Source: Hydrangea macrophylla (Eukaryota > Streptophyta > Magnoliopsida > Cornales > Hydrangeaceae). Taken from it: DNA of 64,000 bases. Shown here one piece after another: positions 14,285 through 25,036 of this stretch. Made by a program: the position numbers and the translations under genes. Numbering within the stretch: position 1 is the stretch's first letter; every line of letters starts with the position of its first letter. Below the pieces are notes generated by a model that made no database searches, had not been told where the DNA came from, and saw nothing but the letters and a program-made list of their open reading frames with translations. The DNA lies in assembly GCA_033977485.1 (NCBI GenBank), contig CM066991.1, positions 130,839,999-130,903,998 on the forward strand, given 5' to 3'.

Positions 14285-16765
14285 AGGGAGGTCAGTGTAA
14301 TTTCGCCATACCTCAGGGGAGGTCCGTGTAATTAACCCTTATTACTATTATTATTTCCTTCAACTTAATATTATTGTTGTTGATTCGTTAACCTCATGCT
14401 TGATCTATTGAATCGAACTAATGTTCGTATTACTCCCCGTTTATTATAATTATTCCGAAAAATCTCGTGTTTAACAGGTTGCACCCCGAACCTATTTTAT
14501 GTTCCGTTATTATCGTTCATTCTTATTAATATTTTTATTATTATTATTGATTTAACTTTAGGCGTTAATATGTTGTATTCCGAACATATTATTCCACTAC
14601 CATTTATTATTAATATTAATATTAATAAAATTATTATTATTATTATTATTGTTATCACTTTCTGGTTATTATTATTGTTAATATGTTGTACCCCAAACAT
14701 ATTGTCTCCGTTATTATTATTATTACTTTTTCTGTTCGCTGTTATTATCAGTTCGGTTAACCTTATGCTTTAACATGTGGTACTACGAGCTTAGTGCCCA
14801 TACTATATTTCAAGAATAAATAGTACCTGTTTAATGAACTTGTATTTCGTGTATAACATATGATACACCTCACGTAGGAGTCGGTGTTGTAACGTCAAGT
14901 CGACGTGTACGGGTACAAAGTTGAACAGTCGCGGAGACCAAGTCCGTATGCATTTGAAAATACGTTAGTCGACCATGGAGGTCTGAAAGTTGATATGTAT
15001 TAAGTCAGTACTGTCAAATGGAATTACAGGATCGCATGTCGGAGATGGTTGTTACTATGCCCACGGAGATGCAAACACGATAGCAAAGTAACCATGTTGA
15101 TAAGAATAAATCGAGAAATGATTAAACACAGTTAGCCTGTAAAGCAAGATTACTACTGCGGTTGTGTCAACCAATGATAGTAAAGTAACCGTTTCGCAAA
15201 TCGGTGACGATATTCACTAGGCAAGGTCTCGGGGATCTAGAGTACATGGTTAGCTTGTAAAGCAAGATTACTACTGTGGCCACGGAGAGGCAAACAACGT
15301 TAGTAAAGTAACCATAGCTTGACCCACTGGGCAAGTCACTCTAAGACACGTTACACTGGTAATGTAACAAAGTCAAGTAAGTCGGATGTTAAGTCCAGTA
15401 AAGTTGAATATATTGATGATGCATAGTTCACACGCGGTCTAATTATAATTCATTCAATCGTCGTAATTAGTCGCTGTGTACTTTCAGATACGTATTTTAT
15501 ATTAGGAGTGTTCGGTTAAGACGCTCACTTAGCTTTTATTAAAGCTAACGGCATACTACGCCCTGGACATTCCCATGTCTAAACTATACATGATATGACT
15601 GTCCAGAGGAGGACTATCAGGAAGAAGCCTACGAAGAGGAAGCCTTTGAAGGAGAAGCCTACAATGCTGAAGGTCACGGCAACGCTATTTAGAGGCGCGG
15701 CTTCAAGAAAGAAGACTTAGTTGTTCTTTATAGTTTTTTGTCTATTCACACTAAGTTGTAAATTGGCGTCACACGCCTTACTTCAACGATCTTACACTTC
15801 CTAGTACAAGCTTAGAATTGCTAAAATCTTAAGAAAGATTGAGGCTCTTGTGTTAGCTATTTGACAGTAGAGTCGCTATCGCTATCAAGTTCACTCTGAG
15901 GCCAGTTTTATCAATTTGATGGCTCAAGTTTCTTTTCTATTTTTATTCAATTTTATCGTATTATTTTTGGTTGTTTGGATGGCTTTATAGGATTTGGATA
16001 CAAAGTTTAATTTGTAAATCCTCAAATATTAAGAAGCAATGTTGTTCTCTCCTTCCTACTAAAGCCACAAAAACAAAGAAGAAAAAGAAAAAGAAAAAGA
16101 AAGCTCCTTCTCTTTTATTTTGCAGTTTGCACGTTGCACTGTTCATTCAGATTGTGTGTTCTATTTGTTTAGATTTAGGTGAATCAATGTTTGCTCTCAA
16201 AGTTATCTGTAACCATATATGGTTGTACATTCGCTGAGATTATTTCCTGTATCTTTCGATATTCCGAAGAAATAAGATGAGCTCTCTGATTGAATTTATT
16301 GTGTGCAGCTATCGGATTCGACGTAGACTTCTGTTGACTGGTACCCCGATACAGAATAGTTTACAGGAATTATGGTCCCTGCTTAATTTTCTCCTCCCAA
16401 CCATTTTTAATTCGGTTGAGAATTTCGAGGAGTGGTTTAATGCACCTTTTGCAGATCGGTGTGATGTTTCTATCACAGACGAAGAAGAGTTATTGATCAT
16501 ACGCCGTTTGCACCATGTAAGTGTTGGCTCTGACTCTCTTTTCTTGTGCTTCTCTTGGATTTTCTTTTTGTAATTGTTTTGTTCCGGCCCAGGTTATAAG
16601 GCCATTCATATTGAGGAGGAAGAAAGATGAGGTGGAGAAGTTCCTTCCCGGGAAAACGCAGGTCATTCTTAAATGTGATATGTCAGCATGGCAGAAAGTA
16701 TATTACCAGCAAGTTACTGGTGTTGGGAGGGTTGGACTGGATACTGGTTAGTAATTACTGCGGGT

Positions 16766-16810
<45 letters not shown>

Positions 16811-19118
16811 AATGCCTGTGATGTGAAAAAGTGCGGGAACATTTGGAAGTTGGAATTTGCTTGTAGCAAGTTCACAGTTAACACTGTTGCTATGTCTGGT
16901 AGGAAGGACAGAAAAATGGAAAGGAGGACAGGGAGGAGAGATGGTAGATGTATCCCTAGGAAAAGGAAAGGAGCCTCTCCTTTTGTTTGGTTAAATTAGA
17001 AGAAAGTGAGGAAAGAAGGAAATATTTTATGTTACAGTACTATACCCTTATTTAGAATAAGTATCATTCCCTTTGAAGGGCAAAAAAGTCAAAATATGAG
17101 AAGCCTTTTCTCTCTCCCAATCCTTCAAGTTTTGAATGGATGGAAATTTGTGGGCCCAAAGTGAAGAGGCATCCCTCTCCCCTTCCTTTCCCTCCTCTCT
17201 TTTATTCTACTAAACTCTAGTGATTCTAACCTCTTCCCTCCTCTCCTTCCTTCCCCTCTTCCCTCAAACCATACTGTTACTATATTGGTTAGACCTACAA
17301 ATAATGGTTAGACCTAAATCCATCGCCAGTTTCTATAATCAAATTAGTTGTAGGGAGCTCCAGTTTTTTGTTTATAATAATTTTTCATTGTTTGCAAGGA
17401 TAAAATGAAGTTTAGTGGCTTAGCTCATCAGATGGTGATTTTGGTGGTGTTTTTTCGTGTTTGAAATATTTGTATTCTTTTTGCAATATCTGTTCAGTCA
17501 TCATTTACAGTGGTGCTCTATTATCGAAATCCGAAAGTTCTAACAGTACATAACTTGTTTATGAATATTAATAGTGCTGTTTGCTTAAAAAAAATCAGAA
17601 AAATATGAACACTATATGGACAGCGTTTTGCAACAATTTTTTACTTTGAGAAGTAAAAATAAGAGCAGCTTCCGCATTGGCCATCATTTAGCTAACAAAC
17701 TTAAACCAATCCTATGTTTCCTGCATGTATTGATGCGACTGACTGTAATCATATTCCATCTCTCTCCCCCATATTTTATTTAAACTAGAAGTCTGATGCT
17801 TTTTGACATGCTGTGAACATTCTCATGCACATTTTCTTGTGTGGTTAAAATTTGTATCAAGGATATGCTGAAAGGGGTAAACTTGCCAATTTGCAGGATC
17901 TGGGAAGTCCAAGAGTCTACAGAACCTGTCAATGCAACTCAGGAAGTGTTGTAACCACCCATATTTATTTGTGGGTGAATACAATATTTGGCGCAAGGAG
18001 GAGGTATTCAGAGCATCAGGAAAATTTGAGCTACTTGATCGTTTACTCCCCAAACTTCACAGAGGGGGCCATAGGGTGCTCCTTTTCTCGCAAATGACCC
18101 GTCTTATGGACATTCTCGAAGTTTATTTGCAACTTCATGATTTTAAATATCTTCGACTTGACGGCTCAACAAAAACTGAGGAAAGGGGGACTTTATTAAA
18201 GCAATTCAATGCTCCCGATTCTCCTTTCTTCATGTTTCTTCTGAGCACCCGTGCTGGTGGTCTTGGCCTGAACTTACAAACAGCAGATACAGTGATAATT
18301 TTTGACAGTGATTGGAACCCCCAAATGGACCAGCAGGCAGAAGATCGGGCACATCGTATCGGCCAAAAGAAGGAAGTGAGGGTTTTTGTGCTAGTTAGTG
18401 TTGGATCAATTGAAGAGGTAATATTGGATCGTGCAAAGCAGAAGATGGGCATCGATGCAAAGGTCATTCAGGCAGGATTATTCAATACAACTTCCACAGG
18501 TTTGTCCCTCATAGATGAATTTTCTGCAGCTACTTAGGGCCTGTTTAGAGTCACTTCTCAAATGGTGGGTCGCAAAATACACACATTAGCCTGTTTAGCT
18601 TGACTTATGGAAGCACTCTAGAGTTCCAAATACTCATTTTGGCAGAAGCAAATCCAGAGGTGATTCAGCCCAAATGTGATGCTGGAAGCAGATTGGGTTT
18701 TGGATGAACTTTTCATAATACCCATCATGCAGTTGAGATTAGGGCTTCTGCCTAAACGCAAAAGCACAGCTAATCCAAACAGGCCCTTAGTAATGTTCAG
18801 TCTGGTTTCCGCCAATGAAACTGTTCCCAAAAGCAAGAGCATTCAAGTTGTAGATTGAGCATATTTTGTGTTATGTCGAGACACATGGCCTCCCCCGTTA
18901 AACCTTGTTGCCAATATTTGACATAATCAAGATTATACAATCTTGTCTTTTTTCTTTTTGCCTTTAGGTGCTTCATGACACTTTCTAGAGAAAATAACAG
19001 ATAACCTAATTGTAGAGAGATTTTAATTCCTGATCTTTAGTGGGTTTCGCCTGCATTAACGCCAAAGTTTCTTTTAATTCGAACATGACTGCTCTAATTT
19101 ATTGCCTGGTGATATGAA

Positions 19119-19199
<81 letters not shown>

Positions 19200-19914
19200 A
19201 TTTTATGGATTAACCGACAACAGTATTGAGTAGTTCATCTTTGGTAATGCAGCTCAGGACAGAAGAGAGATGTTGGAGGAGATAATGCGTAGAGGTTCAA
19301 GCTCACTTGGAAGAGATGTCCCAAGTGAGAGAGAGATCAATCGTCTTGCAGCCCGATCGGATGAGGAGTTCTGGCTGTTTGAGAAAATGGACGAGGAGAG
19401 GAGGCATAAGGAGAATTACCGATGTCGTCTCATGGAAGACCATGAGGTGCCAGATTGGGCATATGCTACACCTGATAATGAGCGTAAGAACAAAGGATTT
19501 GATTATGACAGTGCCAATATCACTGGAAAACGACGAAGAAACAAAGTGGTTTATGTTGATACGCTTAGTGATTTACAGTGGATGAAGGCTGTGGAAAATG
19601 GAAATATACCGAAGCATTCCATAAAAGGAAAGAGGAGGGAGAGTCTTCCTGTTGTGGTCAGTGATTTGATTAGTAACGATGGAGGGGAAGAGAGGAAAAT
19701 TTTAGAATTGAAAAGTGAAACCGTGTCTGTAACTAGCGAGGCAACAAGTGGAGACACTACTGGATTCACCCCAAAAAGGTACCTATCTGAGCCAGTAAAT
19801 TCACCGAGAACTGAAAATCAAGGTGTTGGGGGGAGAGATAGTGATGATTGGAATGGACGGCACGTGTTGTCATGGAAGCCACATAAAAGGAAGAGATCAA
19901 GCTTGATAGTGTGA
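1924..19914 (+). CDS. MINU (CHR12/CHR23-like): SNF2-family ATP-dependent chromatin remodeller (MINUSCULE / CHR12-CHR23 type), 12 exons
   Basis: Exons: 1924-2163, 3487-3643, 4476-4540, 4968-5156, 5989-6138, 6716-7090, 7821-8080, 8463-8681, 16309-16516, 16593-16746, 17897-18499, 19253-19914. Joined, they give 1093 codons plus TGA with every phase matching; Arabidopsis CHR12 is about 1100 residues. An HSA-like basic helical region ([16 protein letters not shown]) starts near residue 268. The SNF2 ATPase follows: Walker A DEMGLGKT with Lys near 436, DEGH at 533-536, TGTPIQNS in exon 9, TRAGGLGLN near 790 and [11 protein letters not shown] near 819. A SnAC-like region (about 875-945) precedes a basic tail. 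No bromodomain is seen, as expected for this subfamily. In plants these are nuclear SWI/SNF ATPases needed for embryo and stem-cell maintenance. The start is the first ATG of the frame, in a GCCATGG context. All introns are GT-AG except intron 5, which is GC-AG (donor 6139). Intron 8 is 7.6 kb and full of transposons. The gene looks intact; MINU1 versus MINU2 orthology is not resolved. Confidence 0.95.
2766..2931. mobile_element. Small MITE-like inverted repeat in intron 1 of the remodeller gene
   Basis: The left end CTGTTTGGTTTGA is complementary to the right end TCAAACCAAACACA, about 150 bp apart, with GAATTC-containing internal arms. Boundaries and target duplication are not clear; a PIF/Harbinger (Tourist-like) origin is likely but unproven. 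Confidence 0.5.
4934..4961 (+). repeat. 28-nt poly-C tract forming the polypyrimidine tract of intron 3
   Basis: Twenty-eight consecutive C residues are followed by ACCCAG and then exon 4 at 4968. The tract occupies the normal place of the polypyrimidine tract, so this 3' splice site depends on C rather than on U. Confidence 0.9.
5312..5562. mobile_element. Stowaway-type MITE (Tc1/mariner) in intron 4
   Basis: The element begins CTCCCTCCGTTTC and ends with the complementary GGATGGAGGGAG. It is flanked by TA on both sides (5310-5311 and 5563-5564), the Tc1/mariner target. It is 251 bp and non-coding. The inner arms (CAATTAAGAGTC and GACTCTTAATATG) also pair in part. Confidence 0.85.
6195..6242. 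repeat. (CT)n microsatellite in intron 5
   Basis: About 24 CT units lie shortly after the GC donor of intron 5. Confidence 0.9.
7505..7677. mobile_element. Tourist-like MITE in intron 6
   Basis: The ends GAGCCCGTTTGGGATAGC and CAAACGGGCTC are inverted, and the 173-bp element is flanked by TTA at 7502-7504 and 7678-7680, the PIF/Harbinger target. A close relative lies at 45144-45315 in the ARM/BTB gene. Confidence 0.85.
8140..8412. repeat. Dispersed repeat in intron 7, second copy at 46036-46330
   Basis: Several collinear blocks, such as CACAAGTTTCATG-like, TCAAGGCTCAAAATGTT, CCACTTAAAACTG and ATTCTAACA, are shared with 46036-46330 in an intron of the ARM/BTB gene. No ends or coding capacity are visible. 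The element class is unknown. Confidence 0.6.
8852..9014. mobile_element. Mutator-type foldback MITE, copy A (intron 8)
   Basis: The 163-bp element begins GAATAATGCTATGCTTCCC and ends with the complement of GAGTAATGCTATGCTTCCC. The 9-bp flanks are TTAACCTTT and TTAACGTTT (one mismatch). The arms pair over about 75 bp around a short centre. Related by its ends to copies at 27680, 28801, 35426, 40976, 55246, 57241 and 63386. Confidence 0.8.
9854..10532. mobile_element. Non-autonomous hAT element with perfect 8-bp target duplication (intron 8)
   Basis: The element starts CAGGGGCGGGGCCAGGATTT and ends AAATCCGGCCCTG, an imperfect inverted repeat of about 15 bp. It is flanked by GTAGCTAT at 9846-9853 and 10533-10540. 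The interior is AT-rich and has G-rich subterminal patches (AGTGGGGGCA near both ends). There is no transposase frame. Length is 679 bp. Confidence 0.9.
11307..12260. mobile_element. Non-autonomous hAT element with perfect 8-bp target duplication (intron 8)
   Basis: Ends TAGGGGTG and CACCCCTA are inverted and flanked by GTTGTTAT at 11299-11306 and 12261-12268. CGGTTCGG-type motifs are clustered near both ends, as expected for transposase-binding subterminal repeats of plant hAT elements. The 954-bp interior has no convincing coding frame. Confidence 0.9.
13083..13215. mobile_element. Half copy of the foldback MITE family (intron 8)
   Basis: The left end GGATAACTCTTGGGGCACA and the central block (CTCTCTTTCTCC followed by a GGTCCACTG-like core) match copies at 27680, 28801, 40976 and 57241. 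The right arm is missing; a GA-rich low-complexity tract follows. Confidence 0.55.
13430..13641. repeat. Degenerate tandem repeat with (ATT)n expansion
   Basis: The block AGGTCCGTATTATGATTTCT occurs at about 13450 and 13600, separated by an ATT microsatellite (13498-13548). Degenerate copies of the same ACCCCNAACC...TATTATTATT pattern continue from 14470 to 14800, so the intervening element at 13642-14338 was inserted into this array. Confidence 0.7.
13642..14338. mobile_element. Terminal-inverted-repeat element, probably Mutator-like (intron 8)
   Basis: Ends GGGTTAATTACAC and GTGTAATTAACCC are inverted. Flanks TTATTATTA and TTATTACTA fit a 9-bp duplication with one mismatch, but lie in ATT-rich DNA, so the duplication is weak evidence. 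Inside are subterminal CCTCNNTTGAGGTTT repeats, ATAC/TATA tracts and a 50-bp (GA)n tract at 14232-14281. No coding frame. Confidence 0.7.
14339..16308. other. Repeat-derived remainder of intron 8, LTR-like
   Basis: After the ATT-rich array the sequence becomes more GC-balanced. It contains about three tandem units of roughly 100-120 bp between 15045 and 15320, with shared GTAAAGCAAGATTACTACTG and AGTAAAGTAACC blocks. The stretch from 15400 to 15900 resembles LTR sequence. A frame of about 28 Glu/Ala/Tyr-rich codons ends in TAG at 15690-15692. No paired LTR or polyprotein is present, so a solo or broken LTR is only an inference. Exon 9 begins at 16309. Confidence 0.45.
16766..16811. repeat. 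(CT)n(CA)n microsatellite in intron 10
   Basis: A CT tract passes directly into a CA tract 20 bp after the exon 10 donor. Confidence 0.9.
18537..18786. mobile_element. Tourist-like MITE in intron 11
   Basis: Ends GGGCCTGTTTAGAG and CCAAACAGGCCC are inverted; TTA flanks occur at 18534-18536 and 18787-18789. The 250-bp element begins only 37 bp after the donor of exon 11. Confidence 0.85.
19124..19200. repeat. (CT)n(CA)n microsatellite in intron 11
   Basis: A run of about 50 bp of CT followed by about 25 bp of CA ends 52 bp before exon 12. Confidence 0.9.
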
Positions 19915-21241
19915 TATATTGGTAGAGGTTAGAATTCGGGCAGCAGAGAATATTGATGACCTTGATTAGAGTGACTTGGTGAAAATTCTATTAATCAATT
20001 AATCCGCCGAGCCTTCAAATTGTAGCTTTAGCCTTTAGATGCTTATAGTTTGTAGATGGGATTGTGGGTCTGGCTGTGGCTCATATCAACCAGCTCCTTT
20101 TGGTGTTGGAAACATAAGGGTGGCCATTTATACTGGTTTAGTCATTCCTTGTGCACTCTCCACTATTTTCATCTATTGAGGTCACGTAGTGGTAACATGT
20201 TTTTGCTTCAGCAGCCATGTACAATTATCCTATTCATAGAATTACTTCAGTTCCAAAAAATGAAAACTTAGTCTTATTATTCTTTTTATATACATTTTTG
20301 TATTGTGAAGCATTTTGATTTTGAAGTATTTACTCTAGTTTGACTTCTATCACCCCAAGGCCCAAACTTCTACATTTAGAAGAAGTGGATAGCATTTGGA
20401 TGGCACATAAGAGTTCATTTTTCCAAGTTTTTACAGGTGCTTGCTTGTTGGTTGGGTATAGTTTCACATAGATTGCCTCAAAATTCTGACCAGCTATATT
20501 TTCAGTGGGATGCTGATTAAAAGGGGGTTTCGAATTTCTTTATCCTGTGGGTCCGGCTGCGTCAAACTGCATTTCTTTTTGTTTATTGCAGAGTATGATT
20601 GATCGATACGTATTGAAAAGAAAAGAAAAACTAGCTGTTTGATTACGAGGCAGATGTTATGTTTTCAAACACAATTTTAAACAGAAACAAAGCCTTTGCT
20701 GCAACTGTCCAGATTTCTTGAAGACTTATTATAGTTAGAATCACTCTTTCAAGAATCAAAACTGCTATTTTCATAATTTGGAGATTTTAATTGCTTTTCT
20801 CTTGCATGTTTGGGAGCTTGCAACTTCTGAAGTCACTTTGACCAAAACACATATAATTCGTGTTGAAAAGATTACAAACATTATAACACAGGACCACAGG
20901 TGCAGTGCAAGAAACAAACACTGTGTCTGTGAAGCAGTACTTTTTTCCCTGATCTATTTTCTTTCCTTTTTTTGGTACACTTCCCTGATCTATTTTCGAT
21001 GGTCAGTTTTGTAACACACTGTTTGGGACGCAAGAAAAAAGCATCTACCTCTGCCAAATGGCTTTTGAAGCTGTGATTTGACAGCCCTGTGACATACATG
21101 GAAACAACTTGGGTACATTTGCACAGTAGTGTGTAAATTCACTAAATTGTGCTGTTTCTGTCACAGTTTGCAAAAAATATTTTTTTTAAATGTGTTTTAA
21201 AAAAAAAAAAAAAAATACACTATCCAATATGTTTACATTAA
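19915..21241. other. 3' flank of the remodeller gene and intergenic DNA
   Basis: This stretch must hold the 3' UTR and polyadenylation region of the upstream gene. It is AT-rich and has no recognisable gene, tRNA or element end. An A-rich run at 21199-21215 precedes the next MITE. Confidence 0.5.
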
Positions 21242-21732
21242 CACTATGTTTGGATTGAGAGAACTGGGGAGAAGAGAAGAGGAAGAGAACCACTTTCTCT
21301 CCAGTTCTCTCGTTTGGATAGTTAAGTTGGGAGGGAAGAGAACGTTAATGGAGAGAACTGGAGAGAAAGGGAGGAGAAAAGGAGCCCAAATTTGGTTCTC
21401 TCCAAATCGGAGAGATTGAGGAGAGAAGAGAAGAGATTGATAATAAAATATTTTTACAAAGACTATTACATCCCTGAATGTTTTTTTATATTTCAAACAT
21501 ACCAGTTTAGTTTAATTTATATGGGAGGATAAAATAGTAAATTAATTTGAAACATTTCTCTTCTCTTCTCTTATGAGAGTTAAACAAACAGGAGAATGTT
21601 ATGTTTCTCTTCTCTTCTCCTCTCTCTATCTAAACAAGTTAGGCATAGTCATGCTTTCTCTTCTCTTCTCTTACTCTTCTCTTAATGAGTTTCTCTTCTC
21701 TTCTCTCCAGTTCTCTCAATCCAAACATAGTG
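21242..21732. mobile_element. Tourist-like element with long inverted repeats upstream of RPS16
   Basis: The left end CACTATGTTTGGATTGAGAG pairs with the right end CTCTCAATCCAAACATAGTG, and pairing continues into AGAGAAGAG/CTCTTCTCT arms. TAA flanks occur at 21239-21241 and 21733-21735 (PIF/Harbinger target). It ends about 300 bp before the RPS16 start codon, so it sits in or next to that gene's promoter. Confidence 0.9.
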
Positions 21733-21894
21733 TAAAAGATTTTATTTAGATCATGAATTTCACACGGAAAAAAAAGAGGAGCAAAGAAAATATGATAATC
21801 CATCCCACGTGAATATCGTATTTTCCTTTCTTTTTTCGTCAAATTCATGAACCCAAACAAGCCTCTAACTAGAGGGTTGGGTGTAAAAAAGTTC

Positions 21895-22029
21895 GCCTTA
21901 CAAAAAACCATAACCCTAATCTCCTCACTCTCTTTCAAAAACCCAAACATTCATACTGCCTGCAGTGCCTTATTTCCAAGAGAGAGCGAGAGAGAGAGAG
22001 AGAGAGAGGCAACACCATTTTCCACAATC
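21895..22029 (+). promoter_or_regulatory. Probable core promoter and 5' leader of RPS16
   Basis: ATAACCCTAA near 21910 resembles the telo-box found in many plant ribosomal-protein promoters. It is followed by CT-rich leader sequence and a GA tract at 21985-22008, just before the start codon. The transcription start is not defined here. Confidence 0.4.
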
Positions 22030-22467
22030 ATGGCGGCGGCCCCAATTGAGTCCGTCCAATGCTTCGGCCGCAAGAAGACCGCGGTGGCCGTGACCCACTG
22101 CAAGCGCGGCCGTGGCCTGATCAAGATCAACGGCTGTCCCATCGAGCTCGTCGAGCCTGAGATCCTCCGCTACAAGGCCTGCGAGCCCATACTTCTCCTC
22201 GGCCGCCAGCGCTTCGCCGGCGTCGACATGCGCATCCGCGTCAAGGGCGGCGGCCACACCTCCCAGATCTACGCCATCCGGCAGTCCATCGCCAAAGCCT
22301 TAGTCGCCTTCTATCAGAAGTACGTCGACGAGCAGTCCAAGAAGGAGATCAAGGACATCCTCGTACGCTACGATCGTACTCTTCTCGTCGCTGACCCCAG
22401 GCGCTGCGAGCCCAAGAAGTTCGGTGGCCGTGGTGCTCGTGCTAGGTTCCAGAAATCTTACCGTTAG
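22030..22467 (+). CDS. RPS16: 40S ribosomal protein S16 (uS9), cytosolic
   Basis: A single exon encodes 145 residues, the usual length of plant cytosolic S16. The protein is a structural part of the small ribosomal subunit head, and its basic C-terminal tail reaches the P-site tRNA. Visible signatures are the N-terminal [11 protein letters not shown], the central [14 protein letters not shown] and the conserved Arg/Lys-rich end ([15 protein letters not shown]). The frame is open upstream to 21847, but the ATG at 22030 begins [10 protein letters not shown], which matches family N-termini, and the upstream part includes the GA-rich leader. The coding region is GC-rich with strong C/G third positions, unlike its surroundings, as is usual for highly expressed plant genes. 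Confidence 0.97.
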   Translation: MAAAPIESVQCFGRKKTAVAVTHCKRGRGLIKINGCPIELVEPEILRYKACEPILLLGRQRFAGVDMRIRVKGGGHTSQIYAIRQSIAKALVAFYQKYVDEQSKKEIKDILVRYDRTLLVADPRRCEPKKFGGRGARARFQKSYR

Positions 22468-24351
22468 AGGTGGGCGTGCTCGCGAGGTTTGATCAAACCC
22501 AATTGAGTTTATTAAAGTGTTATTTGATTTGAGTAATTTGACTGTTTAGGGTTTCAAAGTTTTGATTTTTAGTAATCGGCTCATTTGGGTTATTGGGTTT
22601 CTGGGTTTCTTCAATCGTTATGGATTGGATTCTCTTAGAGTTTGTGATGTTTATTGTTTATGAAATTCCATCGTATACATTTTAGTTTATTTTCTCTATA
22701 TATCTGAGTATTTAGCAGCTTTTCGTATAGGTGTTTTGAGGGTAGAAAAGTGCTGGATGCTTATATAGTTGGTTCGAGCTAAATAAATGCGAACTTTAGA
22801 GGCTTATGAGCACACTTTTAGAGTTATACAATTGGTTTATGGGGTTGAGGACTAATCTAAGTGCTTGAGGTTTTTTGGGGTCGTTCTGAGTGGATTGAGG
22901 TCCATATTCTTTTGTTGCTGAAATGTTAGATCTATAGACTATAGTGGAGTTTTGGAGGCTAAATTATGTGGTTCACTTCTAGAAATTCTGTTGTTTGGTG
23001 AGTGCTAAATTCTTGCACAGGAGTCCGTGTCCATCGAACAACTCTTTTAATGGCTCTTTGTCAGACCAACATCAAGAACCTGAAAGAAAAAAAAAAAGAG
23101 CGAGACCTGGATTGAACCTGGTCCAGTTGTAGACTTTCCCAAACCTATACTTCTTTGGCTCATTTGATATGTGCGACCTATGGAGGATCATAAATATATA
23201 TGTTTACCTACACTTCAGGTGTCTAGGTTCAATAGTAATATTTTCAAAATGAGATATTATGCAGTATAGTTCGCAGAGTTCGCTTTTGGATAAACAAAGC
23301 CAAAGTGTTTGATCATATTCTTAGCACTCTCACTCTAATGATTGAATATGTAAACGCACATTGTCCGGTCCTTCTACTTTATACTCGTGCAGCCTTCTAT
23401 TCCATCTACCACCTCTCACAGCTTCAAAGTACCTTATGGCTCTTTCTCTCTCAGTTCATCTTTCTCGGCCAAACACTCCCAAATATCTTGAACTCCCAAG
23501 GCCTGACGAGAGTGGAGATCCAGTGCCAAACTGGTTGACCATTGGATCATCAATAGATAGGAACCAAACCCCAGAAATAAGGGGTGATAGATGTGGATTC
23601 CTTGCATTTCATGCATGTATATTCTGAATAGACTAAAATTAAGGTCATTTATTTGATTTTGATAAACACATACTGTATTATGCTTGTGCATGTGTGCTCT
23701 TACATGGAGAATGTAAAAATCAGCACATTTACTCGGCATTTCCAAATTACTAACTTAGCCTTCCCGGATAACACTCTCATTTCGGCTTTGTTTGGTTCAT
23801 AGATTTTGTGAGGGGAAAGGAAAACTAGTTCTCTCTTGTTTTCCTATGTTTTTCCTTAAATATTATCAAAATTTAAAATTTTCTAAAATAAAATTATGAT
23901 ATACTAGCTGCTGGGGCATTCGTTGAGTGTGCAACACAATATATTTGTTACGTATTCTTAACCAATTAGACATTAAAAAAAGAAAAAGAAAATGCACTGT
24001 CATGCAAACACTACAGAATTCTCAGTAACACATATTACTCTGCGAACACAACACAAACTATTCCCGTCAAAATTCTTCAACATCATTTTATAATTTATGA
24101 ACTCTACAATAACACATCCATCCCTCAGCATTAGGCAACATAAAAAATCAATTTAACTTTTAACTTTTTTTTTTTCAAAAACAGAGAAATTGGTTTTTTA
24201 AAAAAGTAAACAAAAAAAATAATAATAAACCCAAAGAATGCCACTTACATTAGAGGTTGTTTGGGTAACATAAAAACTGCTTTATGATTTACAAAATTAA
24301 TCCTGCACACACCCACTTTGGAATCACCTTAAATTACTATGTACGGTTACC
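22468..24351. other. 3' flank of RPS16 and AT-rich intergenic DNA
   Basis: The proximal part is the presumed 3' UTR. No further gene is supported; short open frames near 23300-23750 show no family resemblance. Confidence 0.5.
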
Positions 24352-25036
24352 TAGGGGTGTACACGACCGCTCAACAAAGGCTCGCGGCTCGGCTCGATAA
24401 CAGCTCGGCTCGTATAATAAATGAGCCAAGCTTGAGCTTGAATACAAAGCTCGTTTAATAAACAAACCAAGTTTGAGCACACATGGGTTCAGCTCGATAA
24501 GGCTCGCGAACAGTTCGATTAAGGCTCGTATAATAAGCTTGTGAAAAATCTATTTAATAGGTTTGATAATGACTTGTTTAATTATGTATATATATGATAA
24601 TTATAAAAATATAATATATGTATAATGCAAAATATCTAAAATTGAAAGAATATTATATATACATATATATATATATATATAGATATGATAATTATAAAAA
24701 TATAATATATTTATAATGCAAAGTATTAAAATTGAAATAATATTGCATATTATATTATGCATAGTCTTAAATTCACGTGACAAGCAATTGTTTTAGGTAT
24801 ATATATATATATGCCAACTGTCTCTGTGGGTTTTGTTTGGCAACTTAAACTTGCTACTAAGGGTGTACACAAGTTGAGCCGTTCAACAAGGGCTCGAGGC
24901 TCGGCTCGATAACAGCTAGGCTTGGCTCGATAATAAACGAGCCAAGCTCAAGCTCGTACAGCATGCCAACTCTTAAAGCTCGGCTCGGGCTCGAGCTCGG
25001 CTCAAATTCGAAAAGCTCGGCTCGAGTACAGCCCTA
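24352..25036. mobile_element. hAT-like non-autonomous element, possibly two nested copies
   Basis: The left end TAGGGGTGTACACGA and right end TACAGCCCTA are compatible with hAT termini, and CGGCTCG/GGCTCGATAACAGCT motifs are dense near both ends. A second left-end-like sequence (AAGGGTGTACACAAG, with the same GGCTCGATAACAGCT block) starts at about 24858, suggesting nested or tandem copies. The 8-bp flanks agree poorly. The interior (24540-24800) is nearly pure AT. Confidence 0.5.

Noticed and set aside
14497..14773. Two Ile-rich frames on both strands
   Set aside because: Translation of ATT/AAT repeat DNA.
18135..18467. 110-codon minus-strand frame opposite exon 11 of the remodeller gene
   Set aside because: Antisense of a conserved helicase exon, with no independent support.
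21847..22029. In-frame N-terminal extension of RPS16 (61 extra codons)
   Set aside because: The extension is low-complexity and translates a GA-rich leader; the ATG at 22030 gives the family N-terminus and length.
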